The notes beneath the pieces are model-generated. The model ran no database searches and was not told the origin of the DNA. It saw nothing but the letters and a program-made list of their open reading frames with translations. From Selenobaculum gibii (GTDB lineage Bacteria; Bacillota; Negativicutes; ICN-92133): a DNA stretch of 64,000 bases. Both the position numbers and the translations under genes were made by a program. This document shows, one piece after another, positions 16,831-24,492 of this stretch. The DNA lies in the NCBI RefSeq assembly GCF_030273445.1, contig NZ_CP120678.1, positions 211,501-275,500 on the forward strand, written 5' to 3'. Each line of letters starts with the position of its first letter. Positions within the stretch are counted from its first letter, which is position 1.

Positions 16831-18210
16831 ATGGATAGTGATTTTTATTCAGATGAGATTATGGAAACACACGACCCAAGGGGATTTACATTAAGAGAAG
16901 CAATTCATGAAGCAAAACGTTGTCTAAACTGTGCAAAACCACTCTGTCGTACTGGATGTCCAATTGAAAATGAAATTCCTGAATTTATTAAGGAGTTAGC
17001 AAATGGAAATATTGGCGAGGCCAGCGCTGTAATCGCGAGGCGAAGTAATTTGCCAGCAGTGTGCGGAAGAGTTTGTCCACACGAAAAGCAATGTGAAGGT
17101 GCTTGCATATTAAATCGAAAAGGTGAAGGTATTAAGATTGGTAAGTTGGAACGTTTTATTGCAGACGTGGATGCAGATTTCGAGCTAACGCCACCACCTA
17201 AGCCTGTAGATACTAAAGGTAAAGTTGCGATTATTGGATCTGGACCAGCTGGGCTTACTGTTGCCGGTGATTTGGCGAAAAAAGGTTATAAGATTACAGT
17301 TTTTGATGCTCAAGAAGAGCCTGGTGGGGTTTTAATGTATGGAATCCCAGAATTCCGCTTGGCAAAGGAAGTAGTAAGGCGAGAAATAAAAAGAATTCGT
17401 AGATTAGGTGTAGAGTTTATTAATAACATTATGGTTGGGCAAGATTTGACGTTGCAAGATATTTTTGCACAAAATTTTGATGCAATATTCATTGCAACGG
17501 GAAATTCAGTTGCAAAATCGTTAGATATTGATGGAAAGAATCTTGTAGGCGTTTTAGAGGCAACTTATTTATTGCAAATGGTTTCTTTGGCTACACAAGG
17601 AAGCGTAGATCAAAGTGAGGTTCCGATAAAGTCCGGTGATGATGTTGTGATTATTGGAGCTGGTAATGTTGCGATGGATGCGGGGCGAAGTGCAATACGT
17701 GAAGGTGCTGCGAGTGTTACTGTAGTTTGTCGTGAAGCAGAAGATAAAGTGGCGGCACTAGAGTCTGAAGTAGAAGCCGCAAAAGCGGAAGGCGTAAAGT
17801 TTAGATCACTTCGCCAGCCAACGAAATTTTTAGGTTCAATTAAAGTACGTGGATTGCAATGTGAAATTTTGCATTTTGATGAAAATGCAAAATTAACTGG
17901 TACGGGTGTGCATGATTTCATTAAGGCGGATAAGATTGTGATTGCGATCGGTCAACGACCAGCTGCTCGGATTATATCAACGACGAAAGGGATTGAAGTA
18001 GATGAGGGGGGCTTTGTAAAAACTAGATCGCGCCCTTATGGAATGACAACGCTACATGGAGTTTTTTCTGGTGGTGACGTAGTGCACGGGCCGGCAACTG
18101 TAGTGAGGGCGATGAAGGATGCAAAAAAAGTAGCTATGGGAATTGCTCAATATGTAGAAGCAAAAAAGCTTATGCAGGAATGTGGTTTGAAAATAGAAAA
18201 AGATCGTTGA
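16831..18210 (+). CDS. GltA-type NADPH-dependent glutamate synthase small-subunit homologue
   Basis: A 459-residue Fe-S flavoprotein. The N-terminus has two cysteine clusters (CLNCAKPLCRTGCP and CGRVCPHEKQCEGAC), then a FAD-binding GSGPAGL and a second Rossmann motif GAGNVAMDAGRSA for NADPH, ending with the FAD-contact GVFSGGD. This is the homotetrameric GltA family, also seen as the large subunit of NADH-dependent ferredoxin:NADP oxidoreductase (NfnB/SudA). No gltB or NfnA/SudB partner is adjacent, so the partner and reaction are uncertain. ATG 16831 follows GCGGGGA by 8 bases; the longer start at 16795 lacks a ribosome site. Confidence 0.88.
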   Translation: MDSDFYSDEIMETHDPRGFTLREAIHEAKRCLNCAKPLCRTGCPIENEIPEFIKELANGNIGEASAVIARRSNLPAVCGRVCPHEKQCEGACILNRKGEGIKIGKLERFIADVDADFELTPPPKPVDTKGKVAIIGSGPAGLTVAGDLAKKGYKITVFDAQEEPGGVLMYGIPEFRLAKEVVRREIKRIRRLGVEFINNIMVGQDLTLQDIFAQNFDAIFIATGNSVAKSLDIDGKNLVGVLEATYLLQMVSLATQGSVDQSEVPIKSGDDVVIIGAGNVAMDAGRSAIREGAASVTVVCREAEDKVAALESEVEAAKAEGVKFRSLRQPTKFLGSIKVRGLQCEILHFDENAKLTGTGVHDFIKADKIVIAIGQRPAARIISTTKGIEVDEGGFVKTRSRPYGMTTLHGVFSGGDVVHGPATVVRAMKDAKKVAMGIAQYVEAKKLMQECGLKIEKDR

Positions 18211-18214
18211 TGAA

Positions 18215-18268
18215 AAAGTAAAATGACACAGGAAGAACAAGTTTGTTCCTCCTGTGTCATTTTACTTA
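18215..18268. terminator. Bidirectional terminator between convergent genes
   Basis: A stem of more than 20 bp built on AGTAAAATGACACAGG and its complement, with A and T runs at both ends. It includes the stop codon of the minus-strand glycosyltransferase. Confidence 0.93.
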
Positions 18269-19054
18269 AACGGGAGTTAAAAATTCATCAAGAATATCAA
18301 AACGGCGCTCAGCATGATAGCCAACATAGGATTTATTTTGCCATTGGCGGTTGCGTGGCTTTCCTTCGTAGACGGTAATTGCTTCTATACAATCACCTAC
18401 GATTGTATCAATAATCTTGTTGGCGTGGACGGATCCTTTGACAGATGAACCAAGAATATAATGGGGGATTGTTGTGCCAATGGCTATTTTTAGATTGTGT
18501 ATTTTTGCCAAGGATAGAGTGACTGGTGGAATTGCAAATTCTTGTAGAGATATTGTATTTAGTAGTTTTTTTGAAATGGCATGTGGACCATGTGCTGGAT
18601 TGGATAATTGAATTTTATTTTCTAAATTTAATGTCTGATTTAGAAGAGAGCGCCATTTAAAAGTGGGATTGCATTTTTCAATATGTCTAGGCGGCAATGG
18701 ATAGCAATTCGTTAATGCCATATCCACTTTATCTACTAAAACTGCATCGATTAGTTCTATTAAATTTTTCCCAAACGTGCCAACCATGTCACCATCAACA
18801 AAAACAACAACATCGCTTCCTAAGGATTGGGCGACTTTAGCACCAATAGATCGTGGAACATCGATGCCAAGAGGTTCATAAAAATAGATAAGTTGAAGCT
18901 TAGGAATTCTTAGCTGTAAAGATTGATAAACGGTAGAATCACGACAGCCGTTTGTAATGAGAATAATATGATCAATCGGCAGTAATGCCAGATTTTGCAA
19001 TACTGTCATAATTCGCCCAGACTCATTTTTTGCTGGGACAATGGCACAAATCAT
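18266..19054 (-). CDS. Family 2-like glycosyltransferase
   Basis: A 262-residue GT-A fold protein. It begins ICAIVPAKNESGRI, the nucleotide-sugar-binding start of GT2 enzymes, and has a DxD-type metal motif (VVFVDGDM). No membrane segment is evident. It resembles small cytoplasmic GT2 proteins that transfer a sugar from a nucleotide donor; acceptor unknown. GAGGTGA precedes the ATG. It is single, between convergent gltA-type and divergent yabG genes, with no polysaccharide cluster nearby. Confidence 0.78.
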   Translation of the reverse strand: MICAIVPAKNESGRIMTVLQNLALLPIDHIILITNGCRDSTVYQSLQLRIPKLQLIYFYEPLGIDVPRSIGAKVAQSLGSDVVVFVDGDMVGTFGKNLIELIDAVLVDKVDMALTNCYPLPPRHIEKCNPTFKWRSLLNQTLNLENKIQLSNPAHGPHAISKKLLNTISLQEFAIPPVTLSLAKIHNLKIAIGTTIPHYILGSSVKGSVHANKIIDTIVGDCIEAITVYEGKPRNRQWQNKSYVGYHAERRFDILDEFLTPV

Positions 19055-19198
19055 AGTATTTCACCTCGTTAATCACAGTAACTGACTCGTAACAGTATAT
19101 GGATACGTTAACTCAGTTGCTACAAATGGAAGAATATAAATGATGAGTACCAAAGATTCGCCCTTTGCATAGAATGTAGTAACGAGGGGGTGCGGAGT

Positions 19199-20074
19199 GT
19201 GGCGGTAATAAATGTGGGGGATTTAGTTGTTAGAAAATCGCATGATAAAGATATTATTTTTAAAGTAATAGATATTAATCGTGATGAAAATGATAAAGAT
19301 AAATGTGTACTAAAAGGCATGCATATGCGTCTGGTTGCCGATGCACCGATTCATGATTTAGAACAAATTAGTGCAGAAAATCTGCGTAATGAAGTTGTAA
19401 ATATGGAAAAAATTCAGCAATCAGGATTAGAAAGAGCTTTTGATAGAAGAAAAGGCGAGAGAAGAAAAAATTCTCTTTTCCGCGGATCAGAGAAAAAAGT
19501 AAGTTTTTTTGAGATTCCGGGGCGAGTATTGCATATCGATGGCGATGAGGAATACTTAAGGATGTGTTTAAAAACTTATAAACAATTAAATATGGAAGCT
19601 GTCGGAAAGTGTATTGAAGAAGTAAAGCAACCATTGCATATTGCTAAATTGGTGGAGCAATACCGCCCCGATATTTTAGTTTTAACTGGCCATGATGCCT
19701 TGATTGGTGGAGGGAAAAAGGATTTAAAAGATATTAAAAATTATCGGCATTCAGCATACTTTGTAGAATCGGTAAAGCAAGCGCGAATGGTAGAACCAAA
19801 TCGTGATGATTTAGTTATTTTTGCTGGCGCGTGTCAATCGCATTTTGAGGCAATTTTAGCCGCAGGCGCGAATTTTGCTTCATCCCCGATTCGCATTTTC
19901 ATCCATGCATATGATCCAGTATTCATTGCTGAGAAAGTAGCATTTACACCAATTAATCGAACGGTGGATGTTTGTGATGCAATTACAGCTTCAGTAACAG
20001 GAGTGCAAGGTGTAGGCGGAATTGAAACGAGAGGGAAATTTAGGCTAGGTTTGCCGAAAACCCCATACGGTTAA
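19199..20074 (+). CDS. yabG: Sporulation-specific protease YabG
   Basis: A 291-residue protein of the YabG family. The N-terminus VGDLVVRKSHDKDIIFKV and the ADAPIHDLEQI segment are typical, and the C-terminal half (ILVLTGHDAL, then FAGACQSHFEAILAAGANFASSP) contains the conserved Cys/His residues of this cysteine-type protease. YabG processes coat proteins in the developing spore and is made in the mother cell. GTG 19199 is used since GAGGGGG ends 8 bases earlier. In B. subtilis it directly follows rsmA; here it lies 5 kb away. It is strong evidence of spore formation. Confidence 0.92.
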   Translation: MAVINVGDLVVRKSHDKDIIFKVIDINRDENDKDKCVLKGMHMRLVADAPIHDLEQISAENLRNEVVNMEKIQQSGLERAFDRRKGERRKNSLFRGSEKKVSFFEIPGRVLHIDGDEEYLRMCLKTYKQLNMEAVGKCIEEVKQPLHIAKLVEQYRPDILVLTGHDALIGGGKKDLKDIKNYRHSAYFVESVKQARMVEPNRDDLVIFAGACQSHFEAILAAGANFASSPIRIFIHAYDPVFIAEKVAFTPINRTVDVCDAITASVTGVQGVGGIETRGKFRLGLPKTPYG

Positions 20075-20123
20075 AAATACGGCTTAAAATAGTTAAACGG
20101 ACTATTTTAAGCCGTATTTTATC
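20073..20123. terminator. Terminator after yabG, likely bidirectional
   Basis: A perfect 20-bp stem (AATACGGCTTAAAATAGT with its complement) around TAAACGG, followed by TTTTAT. Confidence 0.95.
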
Positions 20124-20222
20124 TTGTATATAATTCGCTTGTAAAATTTCAAAACGGTTATGTTCTAAATAAGAACGGCTAGGCTTTAGAGTAACTTAAA
20201 CTTTTATATTGAGATTAATTGC

Positions 20223-20681
20223 TTACTTTAATTGGCGAAGCTGATCAAGTAGAGATTGACATCCACATAAAACATCTTCATAGGTGCGGTCAAAATTTCC
20301 AGTGTACCATGGATCGGCGATACTACGCTCTTCTCTTGCAAAAGAAAGTAATAAATGAACCTTATTCTGGACATCTTTTCCGATAATTCGTTCAAGATTT
20401 TTTAAGTTTTGCTGATCCATAACAATAAGGTAATCGTACATAGCATAATCTTTTTTTGTCACTTGCACTGCTTGTCTAGATGAAAAATGAATTTGCATTT
20501 GACGAAGTTTTTTCTGTGTGCCGATATGAATATCGTTGCCGATTTCTTCTCGGCTAGTTGCTGATGACACAATAAAAAAATCTTTTTCGCAGCCTGCCTT
20601 TTTTACTAAGTCCTTCATCACGAATTCTGCCATTGGAGAACGGCAAATATTCCCATGACAGATAAACATTATTTTTTTCAT
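20223..20681 (-). CDS. Low molecular weight protein-tyrosine phosphatase
   Basis: A 152-residue phosphatase of the LMW-PTP family. The P-loop CHGNICRSPMAE is near the N-terminus with its nucleophilic cysteine and arginine, and the general-acid aspartate is in ADPWYTGNFDRTYED. The CHGNICRSP form and the DPWYTG motif are typical of tyrosine-specific members. GGGGG lies 7-8 bases before the ATG. A second, more divergent member (YwlE type, possibly arginine-specific) is encoded at 46990. Confidence 0.93.
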   Translation of the reverse strand: MKKIMFICHGNICRSPMAEFVMKDLVKKAGCEKDFFIVSSATSREEIGNDIHIGTQKKLRQMQIHFSSRQAVQVTKKDYAMYDYLIVMDQQNLKNLERIIGKDVQNKVHLLLSFAREERSIADPWYTGNFDRTYEDVLCGCQSLLDQLRQLK

Positions 20682-20880
20682 TTTGTTCCCCCTAAAAAAG
20701 TTCCTATAGATAAGTCATAGACTATATAAATGTGACTTCATTATAACATAAGTGAAATGCGGAGTGTGTAGTCATAGCTCAGATGGTTGTATAGGAATTT
20801 ATGAAAAGATGAATAACGTTTACTAATTTATTATGGTATAATAAAAAATCTAAAACAAAGTAATATTTGGGGGATGTAAG

Positions 20881-21813
20881 GTGCAGGAAGAAAAAAATAG
20901 ACAAATAGGAATGGCAGCAGCCATTGGAGCTTGCTTTATGTGGGGAATATTGCCTATATATTGGAAGCTGTTACAGGATGCTTCTGCTTATGAAATTTTG
21001 GCGCATCGAATTTGTTGGTCGTTTATTTTTATGTTAGCAGTTATTTTTCTTTTTCGCAGAGGCAAGAAATTTGTCATGGATTGTAAAGAGATTTGGAAAG
21101 ATAAAAAGCGGAAACAGTTATTACTAAGTGCTTCTTTACTGATTAGTGTAAATTGGCTGACTTATATTTGGGCAGTGAATCACGATCATGTTATTGAAAC
21201 AAGTATAGGTTATTATATCACTCCCTTGATGAGTGTTCTATTGGGAATGGTTATATTTCATGAGAAGCTGGTTCTGGGGAAAAAAATTAGTATCGTTTTA
21301 GCTTTTATTGGGATTGTGATTATGACGTGGCAGTTTGGACAAGTACCCTGGATCTCTGTGATCTTGGCAATGTCTTTTGCAACTTATGGGGCATTAAAAA
21401 AGAAAATGATGATTGATCCAATTACGAGTATTACGTTGGAAACCTTATTGGTAATGCCCCTAGCCTTAGTTTATATAGGGTATCTTTGGTTGAGTGGTGC
21501 AAGTCATTTTGGTAGTATGAATTGGACACTTACTTTATTCTTAATTGGTGCTGGGATTGTAACGGCAACACCGTTAATTCTTTTTTCACAGGGGGCAAAT
21601 CTTTTACCTCTAAATGTCTTGGGCTTCTTACAATACATTGGCCCGACAATTACACTTTTCCTCGGGGTGTTTTTATTTAAAGAGGTTTTTAACTGGACAC
21701 ATATGATTGCATTTAGCTTTATTTGGGCGGCTTTAGTGATTTTTTCGCTTTCGGAACGTTTTGCGATACCTCAGAGTAAGCAAAAAGGGAAGACTGTAGT
21801 TGTCCAAGAGTAA
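20881..21813 (+). CDS. rarD: RarD-type EamA permease
   Basis: A 310-residue membrane protein with about ten hydrophobic segments, in two EamA halves. The start (GMAAAIGACFMWGILPIYWKLL, in part MAAAIGACFMWGILPIYWK) and the WAVNHDHVIETSIGYYITPL region are characteristic of the RarD/chloramphenicol-sensitive group. Transported substrate is not established for this family. The GTG is preceded by GGGGGAT. It is a single-gene unit: TATAAT at 20837 with a weak -35, and a strong terminator after it. Confidence 0.9.
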   Translation: MQEEKNRQIGMAAAIGACFMWGILPIYWKLLQDASAYEILAHRICWSFIFMLAVIFLFRRGKKFVMDCKEIWKDKKRKQLLLSASLLISVNWLTYIWAVNHDHVIETSIGYYITPLMSVLLGMVIFHEKLVLGKKISIVLAFIGIVIMTWQFGQVPWISVILAMSFATYGALKKKMMIDPITSITLETLLVMPLALVYIGYLWLSGASHFGSMNWTLTLFLIGAGIVTATPLILFSQGANLLPLNVLGFLQYIGPTITLFLGVFLFKEVFNWTHMIAFSFIWAALVIFSLSERFAIPQSKQKGKTVVVQE

Positions 21814-21880
21814 GTATGGTGATATAAAACTTTAAATGTGAAATTATTTTATCATAAGAAAATAGTTAGAATTTAAATAC

Positions 21881-21930
21881 AAAACGCGACGAATTGTACT
21901 TTTTAACACAATTCGTCGCGTTTTTATTTT
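21881..21930. terminator. Bidirectional terminator between rarD and the usp relic
   Basis: A perfect stem (AAAACGCGACGAATTGT with its complement) around a TACTTTTTA loop, followed by TTTTTATTTT. Confidence 0.95.
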
Positions 21931-22347
21931 AAGTAGAAATAGAGGTGAGATATCTATTGTAATGGATAACGTCCTGGCTGACGCTTCCAAGCAATGCGCT
22001 TTGTATACTGCCTAATCCGCGCGTTCCCATGATAATTAAATCAACATTGTTTTTCTTTGCAAAGTTAACAATTGTTGTAGATGGAGTTCCTTCTTCTAAA
22101 TATGTTTTCGCATCAATTCCGCTAGGAACTTTTTCTTTGGCATTTTTAAGGATGTTTTCTCCCATGTGATGATGTGATTTTAAAATTTCATTTAGTAAAT
22201 AAGAATCTACAGAGATCTTTTGAATATTTGTAATATATAAAAAGAAAAGTTTGATTGATTTTAAGCTAGGCCAATTGCCTGCTCAAGCGCGTTTATTGAG
22301 TGTGCGGAGGCATCAATTGGGACGAGAATATGTTGTATTTTTTTCAT
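21929..22347 (-). pseudogene. Universal stress protein gene with a frameshift
   Basis: On the minus strand, a good start (GGAAGGAAG, ATG at 22347) reads MKKIQHILVPIDASAHS through to AIGLA, then stops at a TAA near 22263. Shifting frame there restores KSIKLFFLYI and continues without a stop to NNVDLIIMGTRGLGS and GSVSQDVIHY, the nucleotide-binding and C-terminal parts of a UspA protein. The two halves add up to about 140 residues, the normal length. The break lies in an A/T-rich run, so a 1-base loss is likely; a sequencing error cannot be excluded. Only a 78-residue C-terminal ORF is intact. Confidence 0.8.
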
Positions 22348-22521
22348 GGTAAGACTTCCTTCCTGTAAAATTTACGGATGTTTTGTTTACAGTTATAGAG
22401 TACTCTTTTGCAGAATATAAGTAAAATTGTTTTATTTAATCAAAAGAATAGGCAGTTGCTTATATCAATTTCGTCTACTCTATCGCGGGCAATTATAAGG
22501 AATTTTATGAAGGGAAAACAG

Positions 22522-22548
22522 AGTTATTTTCTCGTGATGAAAATAACT
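22522..22548 (+). other. Perfect hairpin in the spacer before the ferredoxin gene
   Basis: AGTTATTTTC and GAAAATAACT form a 10-bp stem with a 7-base loop, not followed by a T run, so it is not a clear terminator. The spacer 22348-22646 otherwise holds a short ORF without ribosome site and the palindrome listed next. Confidence 0.5.
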
Positions 22549-22573
22549 ATTAAATTTAAGATTGCGTGGTTTA

Positions 22574-22586
22574 GTGATTTAATCAC
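22574..22586. promoter_or_regulatory. Palindrome upstream of the membrane ferredoxin gene
   Basis: GTGAT-TTA-ATCAC lies about 60 bases before the start of the ferredoxin-type gene, within a larger AGATT/AATCT inverted repeat. It has the look of an operator of the Crp/Fnr sort, though the spacing differs from consensus by one base. Confidence 0.35.
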
Positions 22587-22646
22587 AGTAATCTGTCAAT
22601 GATTTTGATAGGATAATGCAGAAGATTATTTTAAGGATGAGTGAGT

Positions 22647-23324
22647 ATGTATAAAATTTTATTGATATTTTTAGCGGTTGGATATTTTTATCCAATCGTT
22701 GGATTCTTAGCGTTGTTTTGTATGGTGGGGCCAGTTATCATGGCGGTTAAGCGCGGGCGTTATTGGTGCGGGCATTATTGCCCGAGGGGGAACTTTTATG
22801 ATGAATGGATCGGAAAGTTTTCACATGCCCGGAGCATTCCTGCTATATTTCGTAGACAATGGTTTCGCATGTTTATGGTAATTTTTATCTTTATGGTATT
22901 TGGTATTCAGATGGATAATGCGTGGGGCGATTTAGCTCAAATGGGCGCAGTTTTTTGGCGAATTGTTTTTGTTACAACCGTTGTTGGGATTTTCTTGGGA
23001 ATCATTTACCGCCCTAGAACATGGTGTAGCTTTTGTCCAATGGGAACTTTGTCTTACTGGGTTTCACCGAAAAAGAAAACAAAGTCAAATGCTTTTGAAA
23101 AGATTTTTGTTAGTGATGAGTGTGTGGAGTGTAAAGTTTGTACGAATGAATGCCCATTGGAAATTAAGGTTTATCAAGCAAAAGGCGATCGTGATGGATT
23201 GAAAAATCGAGATTGTTTAAAATGTGGACGTTGTATAGCAAAATGCCCGAAGCAGGCAATAAATTTTGCAAGAGAAAATAAAAATGCGCTTGACTCCGTA
23301 TGTAACAAATCTTTTATTGGGTGA
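22647..23324 (+). CDS. Membrane 4Fe-4S ferredoxin, NapH/YccM-like
   Basis: A 225-residue membrane protein with three or four hydrophobic segments. Two CxxxCPxG motifs (CGHYCPRG and CSFCPMG) sit at membrane edges as in NapH/NosR-type proteins. Two classical [4Fe-4S] motifs (CVECKVCTNECP and CLKCGRCIAKCP) form the C-terminal ferredoxin domain. It likely passes electrons between a membrane pool and a soluble partner; no partner enzyme is adjacent. ATG 22647 is chosen because AAGGA lies 9 bases before it; GTG 22641 would be too close. Expression may be redox-controlled via the palindrome upstream (inference). Confidence 0.85.
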   Translation: MYKILLIFLAVGYFYPIVGFLALFCMVGPVIMAVKRGRYWCGHYCPRGNFYDEWIGKFSHARSIPAIFRRQWFRMFMVIFIFMVFGIQMDNAWGDLAQMGAVFWRIVFVTTVVGIFLGIIYRPRTWCSFCPMGTLSYWVSPKKKTKSNAFEKIFVSDECVECKVCTNECPLEIKVYQAKGDRDGLKNRDCLKCGRCIAKCPKQAINFARENKNALDSVCNKSFIG

Positions 23325-23348
23325 ATATAAATAAGAAGAGATAAACAT

Positions 23349-23392
23349 GGCTGTTTCAGTAGCAGTTTTAACCCCTACTGAAACCAGACACG
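23349..23392. repeat. Hairpin of the GTTTCAGTAG family, copy B
   Basis: GTTTCAGTAG and CTACTGAAAC form a perfect 10-bp stem around a ~14-base loop. Closely related hairpins lie at 14101 and 29245. It is 25 bases after the ferredoxin stop and may serve as its terminator, but no T run follows. Confidence 0.6.
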
Positions 23393-23515
23393 TAATCCAG
23401 GGGCTTAAGAGGTCTTTACTTCCGCCTAAATAGGCGGGGGTATTATAAGCAGAGAAGCAAAATCTTTGATTTTGTGTGAATCGCTTATTTCGATAGATGA
23501 CCCCGTTCGTCGTCG
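23393..23515. other. Multi-stem structured element of unknown nature
   Basis: By eye this stretch folds into CCGCCTA/TAGGCGG (7 bp, 2-base loop), then GGGG paired with a distant CCCC, enclosing ATAAGC/GCTTAT, which encloses CAAAATC/GATTTTG (7 bp, 3-base loop). There is no coding frame. It could be a structured RNA or the end of an insertion element: the minus-strand text CCTCTTAAGCCCC recalls TnpB/IS605-type right ends, from memory only. The rest of the gene-free span 23325-23631 holds the flanking hairpin and the promoter-proximal inverted repeat. Confidence 0.45.
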
Positions 23516-23580
23516 GATAAAAAGATGATGTAAGTATTGGAAAAATTTTTCTTGTACGAACATCATTTTTTTCACATAAT

Positions 23581-23617
23581 TTTAGCTTTTCACATATATA
23601 TAAATAGAAAAGCTAAA
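23581..23617. promoter_or_regulatory. Perfect 11-bp inverted repeat over the SPOCS operon promoter region
   Basis: TTTAGCTTTTC and GAAAAGCTAAA flank ACATATATATAAATA, directly before the AAAGGGG ribosome site. The CATATAT in the centre resembles a sporulation sigma-E/sigma-K -10 element. It may be an operator over the start site or a hairpin at the 5' end of the mRNA. Confidence 0.55.
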
Positions 23618-23631
23618 AGGGGTGAAGCTGA

Positions 23632-24462
23632 GTGAACGATGAAAAAAAACGCCATTATATGCCGGATTCTTTAATAGATGCTACCAGAGCAGGTGCACAA
23701 ACAATTGTAGTTCGGCAGGTACTTGGTGAAAAAGAGAAACAAAAAGCAATGGATATTCGTATTTGGTTGCCAGAAGGAAAGCCGGCAGTTGAACAGATTG
23801 TTGATGTTTTTGTAAAGAATGTTGAAGTAAATGCTGTTGATGTAATTACGAATAAGGTTATTGTAAGAGGGGAGTATGAGGTAAAGGCAATTTATGTTGC
23901 TAACTTACCAGATAAACCTGTGCATGCAGTAGAACTCAAACACTGTAAATGGACGGTTGATCTTGATATTCCAGGGGCAAGAAAGGGTATGGATGCAGAT
24001 GCAAATGTTGTTGTAGAATTTGTAGATTATGATGTGCCAATGATGACGCGTGCGTATAAATATAAATATCATGGTTGTGACGATAGTTGTGCAGATAGTT
24101 GCTGCAAAGATAGCTGTGATTCACTATGCATGCCGTTAAAACCACCTCATAAACCAAAACCACCTTGTGACCATATGTGCAAGCCGCCAAAACCGCCGAT
24201 GAATCCGTGCCCGTCAATGAATCCATGTCCGTCAATGAATCCGTGTCCGCCAATGAATCCATGCCAACCACCAAAACCACCATGTGTGGATCCTTGTCAA
24301 GTGAAAGTTCCATTCCCAGGTCCATCCACTGAAATGTCTTGTCGTGAGTTTGATGTATCGGTAGTACTTAAAGTGGTAGCAAAAGTTATTGTGGATCGCG
24401 AAGTTCAAATTAATGCGGGAACTGTACCGCAACCAGAATTACCAAATAAACCAAAAGGATAA
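23632..24462 (+). CDS. SPOCS (DUF3794) protein with Cys/Pro-rich insertion
   Basis: A 276-residue protein with a DUF3794/SPOCS domain in two parts. Residues ~40-140 contain IVDVFVKNVEVNAVDVITNK and VVEFVDYDVP; the remainder resumes near residue 225 as CREFDVSVVLKVVAKVIV. Between them is an ~80-residue segment with about 18 cysteines and many prolines, including tandem MNPCP-type repeats. SPOCS domains occur in SipL, the clostridial partner of SpoIVA in coat attachment, so a spore-envelope role is inferred. The insertion could cross-link or bind metal. GTG start with AGGGG 9 bases upstream. Operon with the next gene. Confidence 0.82.
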   Translation: MNDEKKRHYMPDSLIDATRAGAQTIVVRQVLGEKEKQKAMDIRIWLPEGKPAVEQIVDVFVKNVEVNAVDVITNKVIVRGEYEVKAIYVANLPDKPVHAVELKHCKWTVDLDIPGARKGMDADANVVVEFVDYDVPMMTRAYKYKYHGCDDSCADSCCKDSCDSLCMPLKPPHKPKPPCDHMCKPPKPPMNPCPSMNPCPSMNPCPPMNPCQPPKPPCVDPCQVKVPFPGPSTEMSCREFDVSVVLKVVAKVIVDREVQINAGTVPQPELPNKPKG

Positions 24463-24492
24463 GATTGGCTTATGGAGAAAGGAGGGGGAAAA

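Noticed and set aside
20771-20795. tRNA-like D-arm text (TAGCTCAGATGGTTG)
   Set aside because: No anticodon arm, T-arm or acceptor stem follows; likely chance.
22408-22602. 64-codon ORF upstream of the ferredoxin gene
   Set aside because: No ribosome site, unnatural composition, and it spans two hairpins.
24181-24290. CRISPR-like short repeats
   Set aside because: The repeats are codon-level MNPCP repeats inside a protein-coding gene, without spacers. No CRISPR array was seen in the window.
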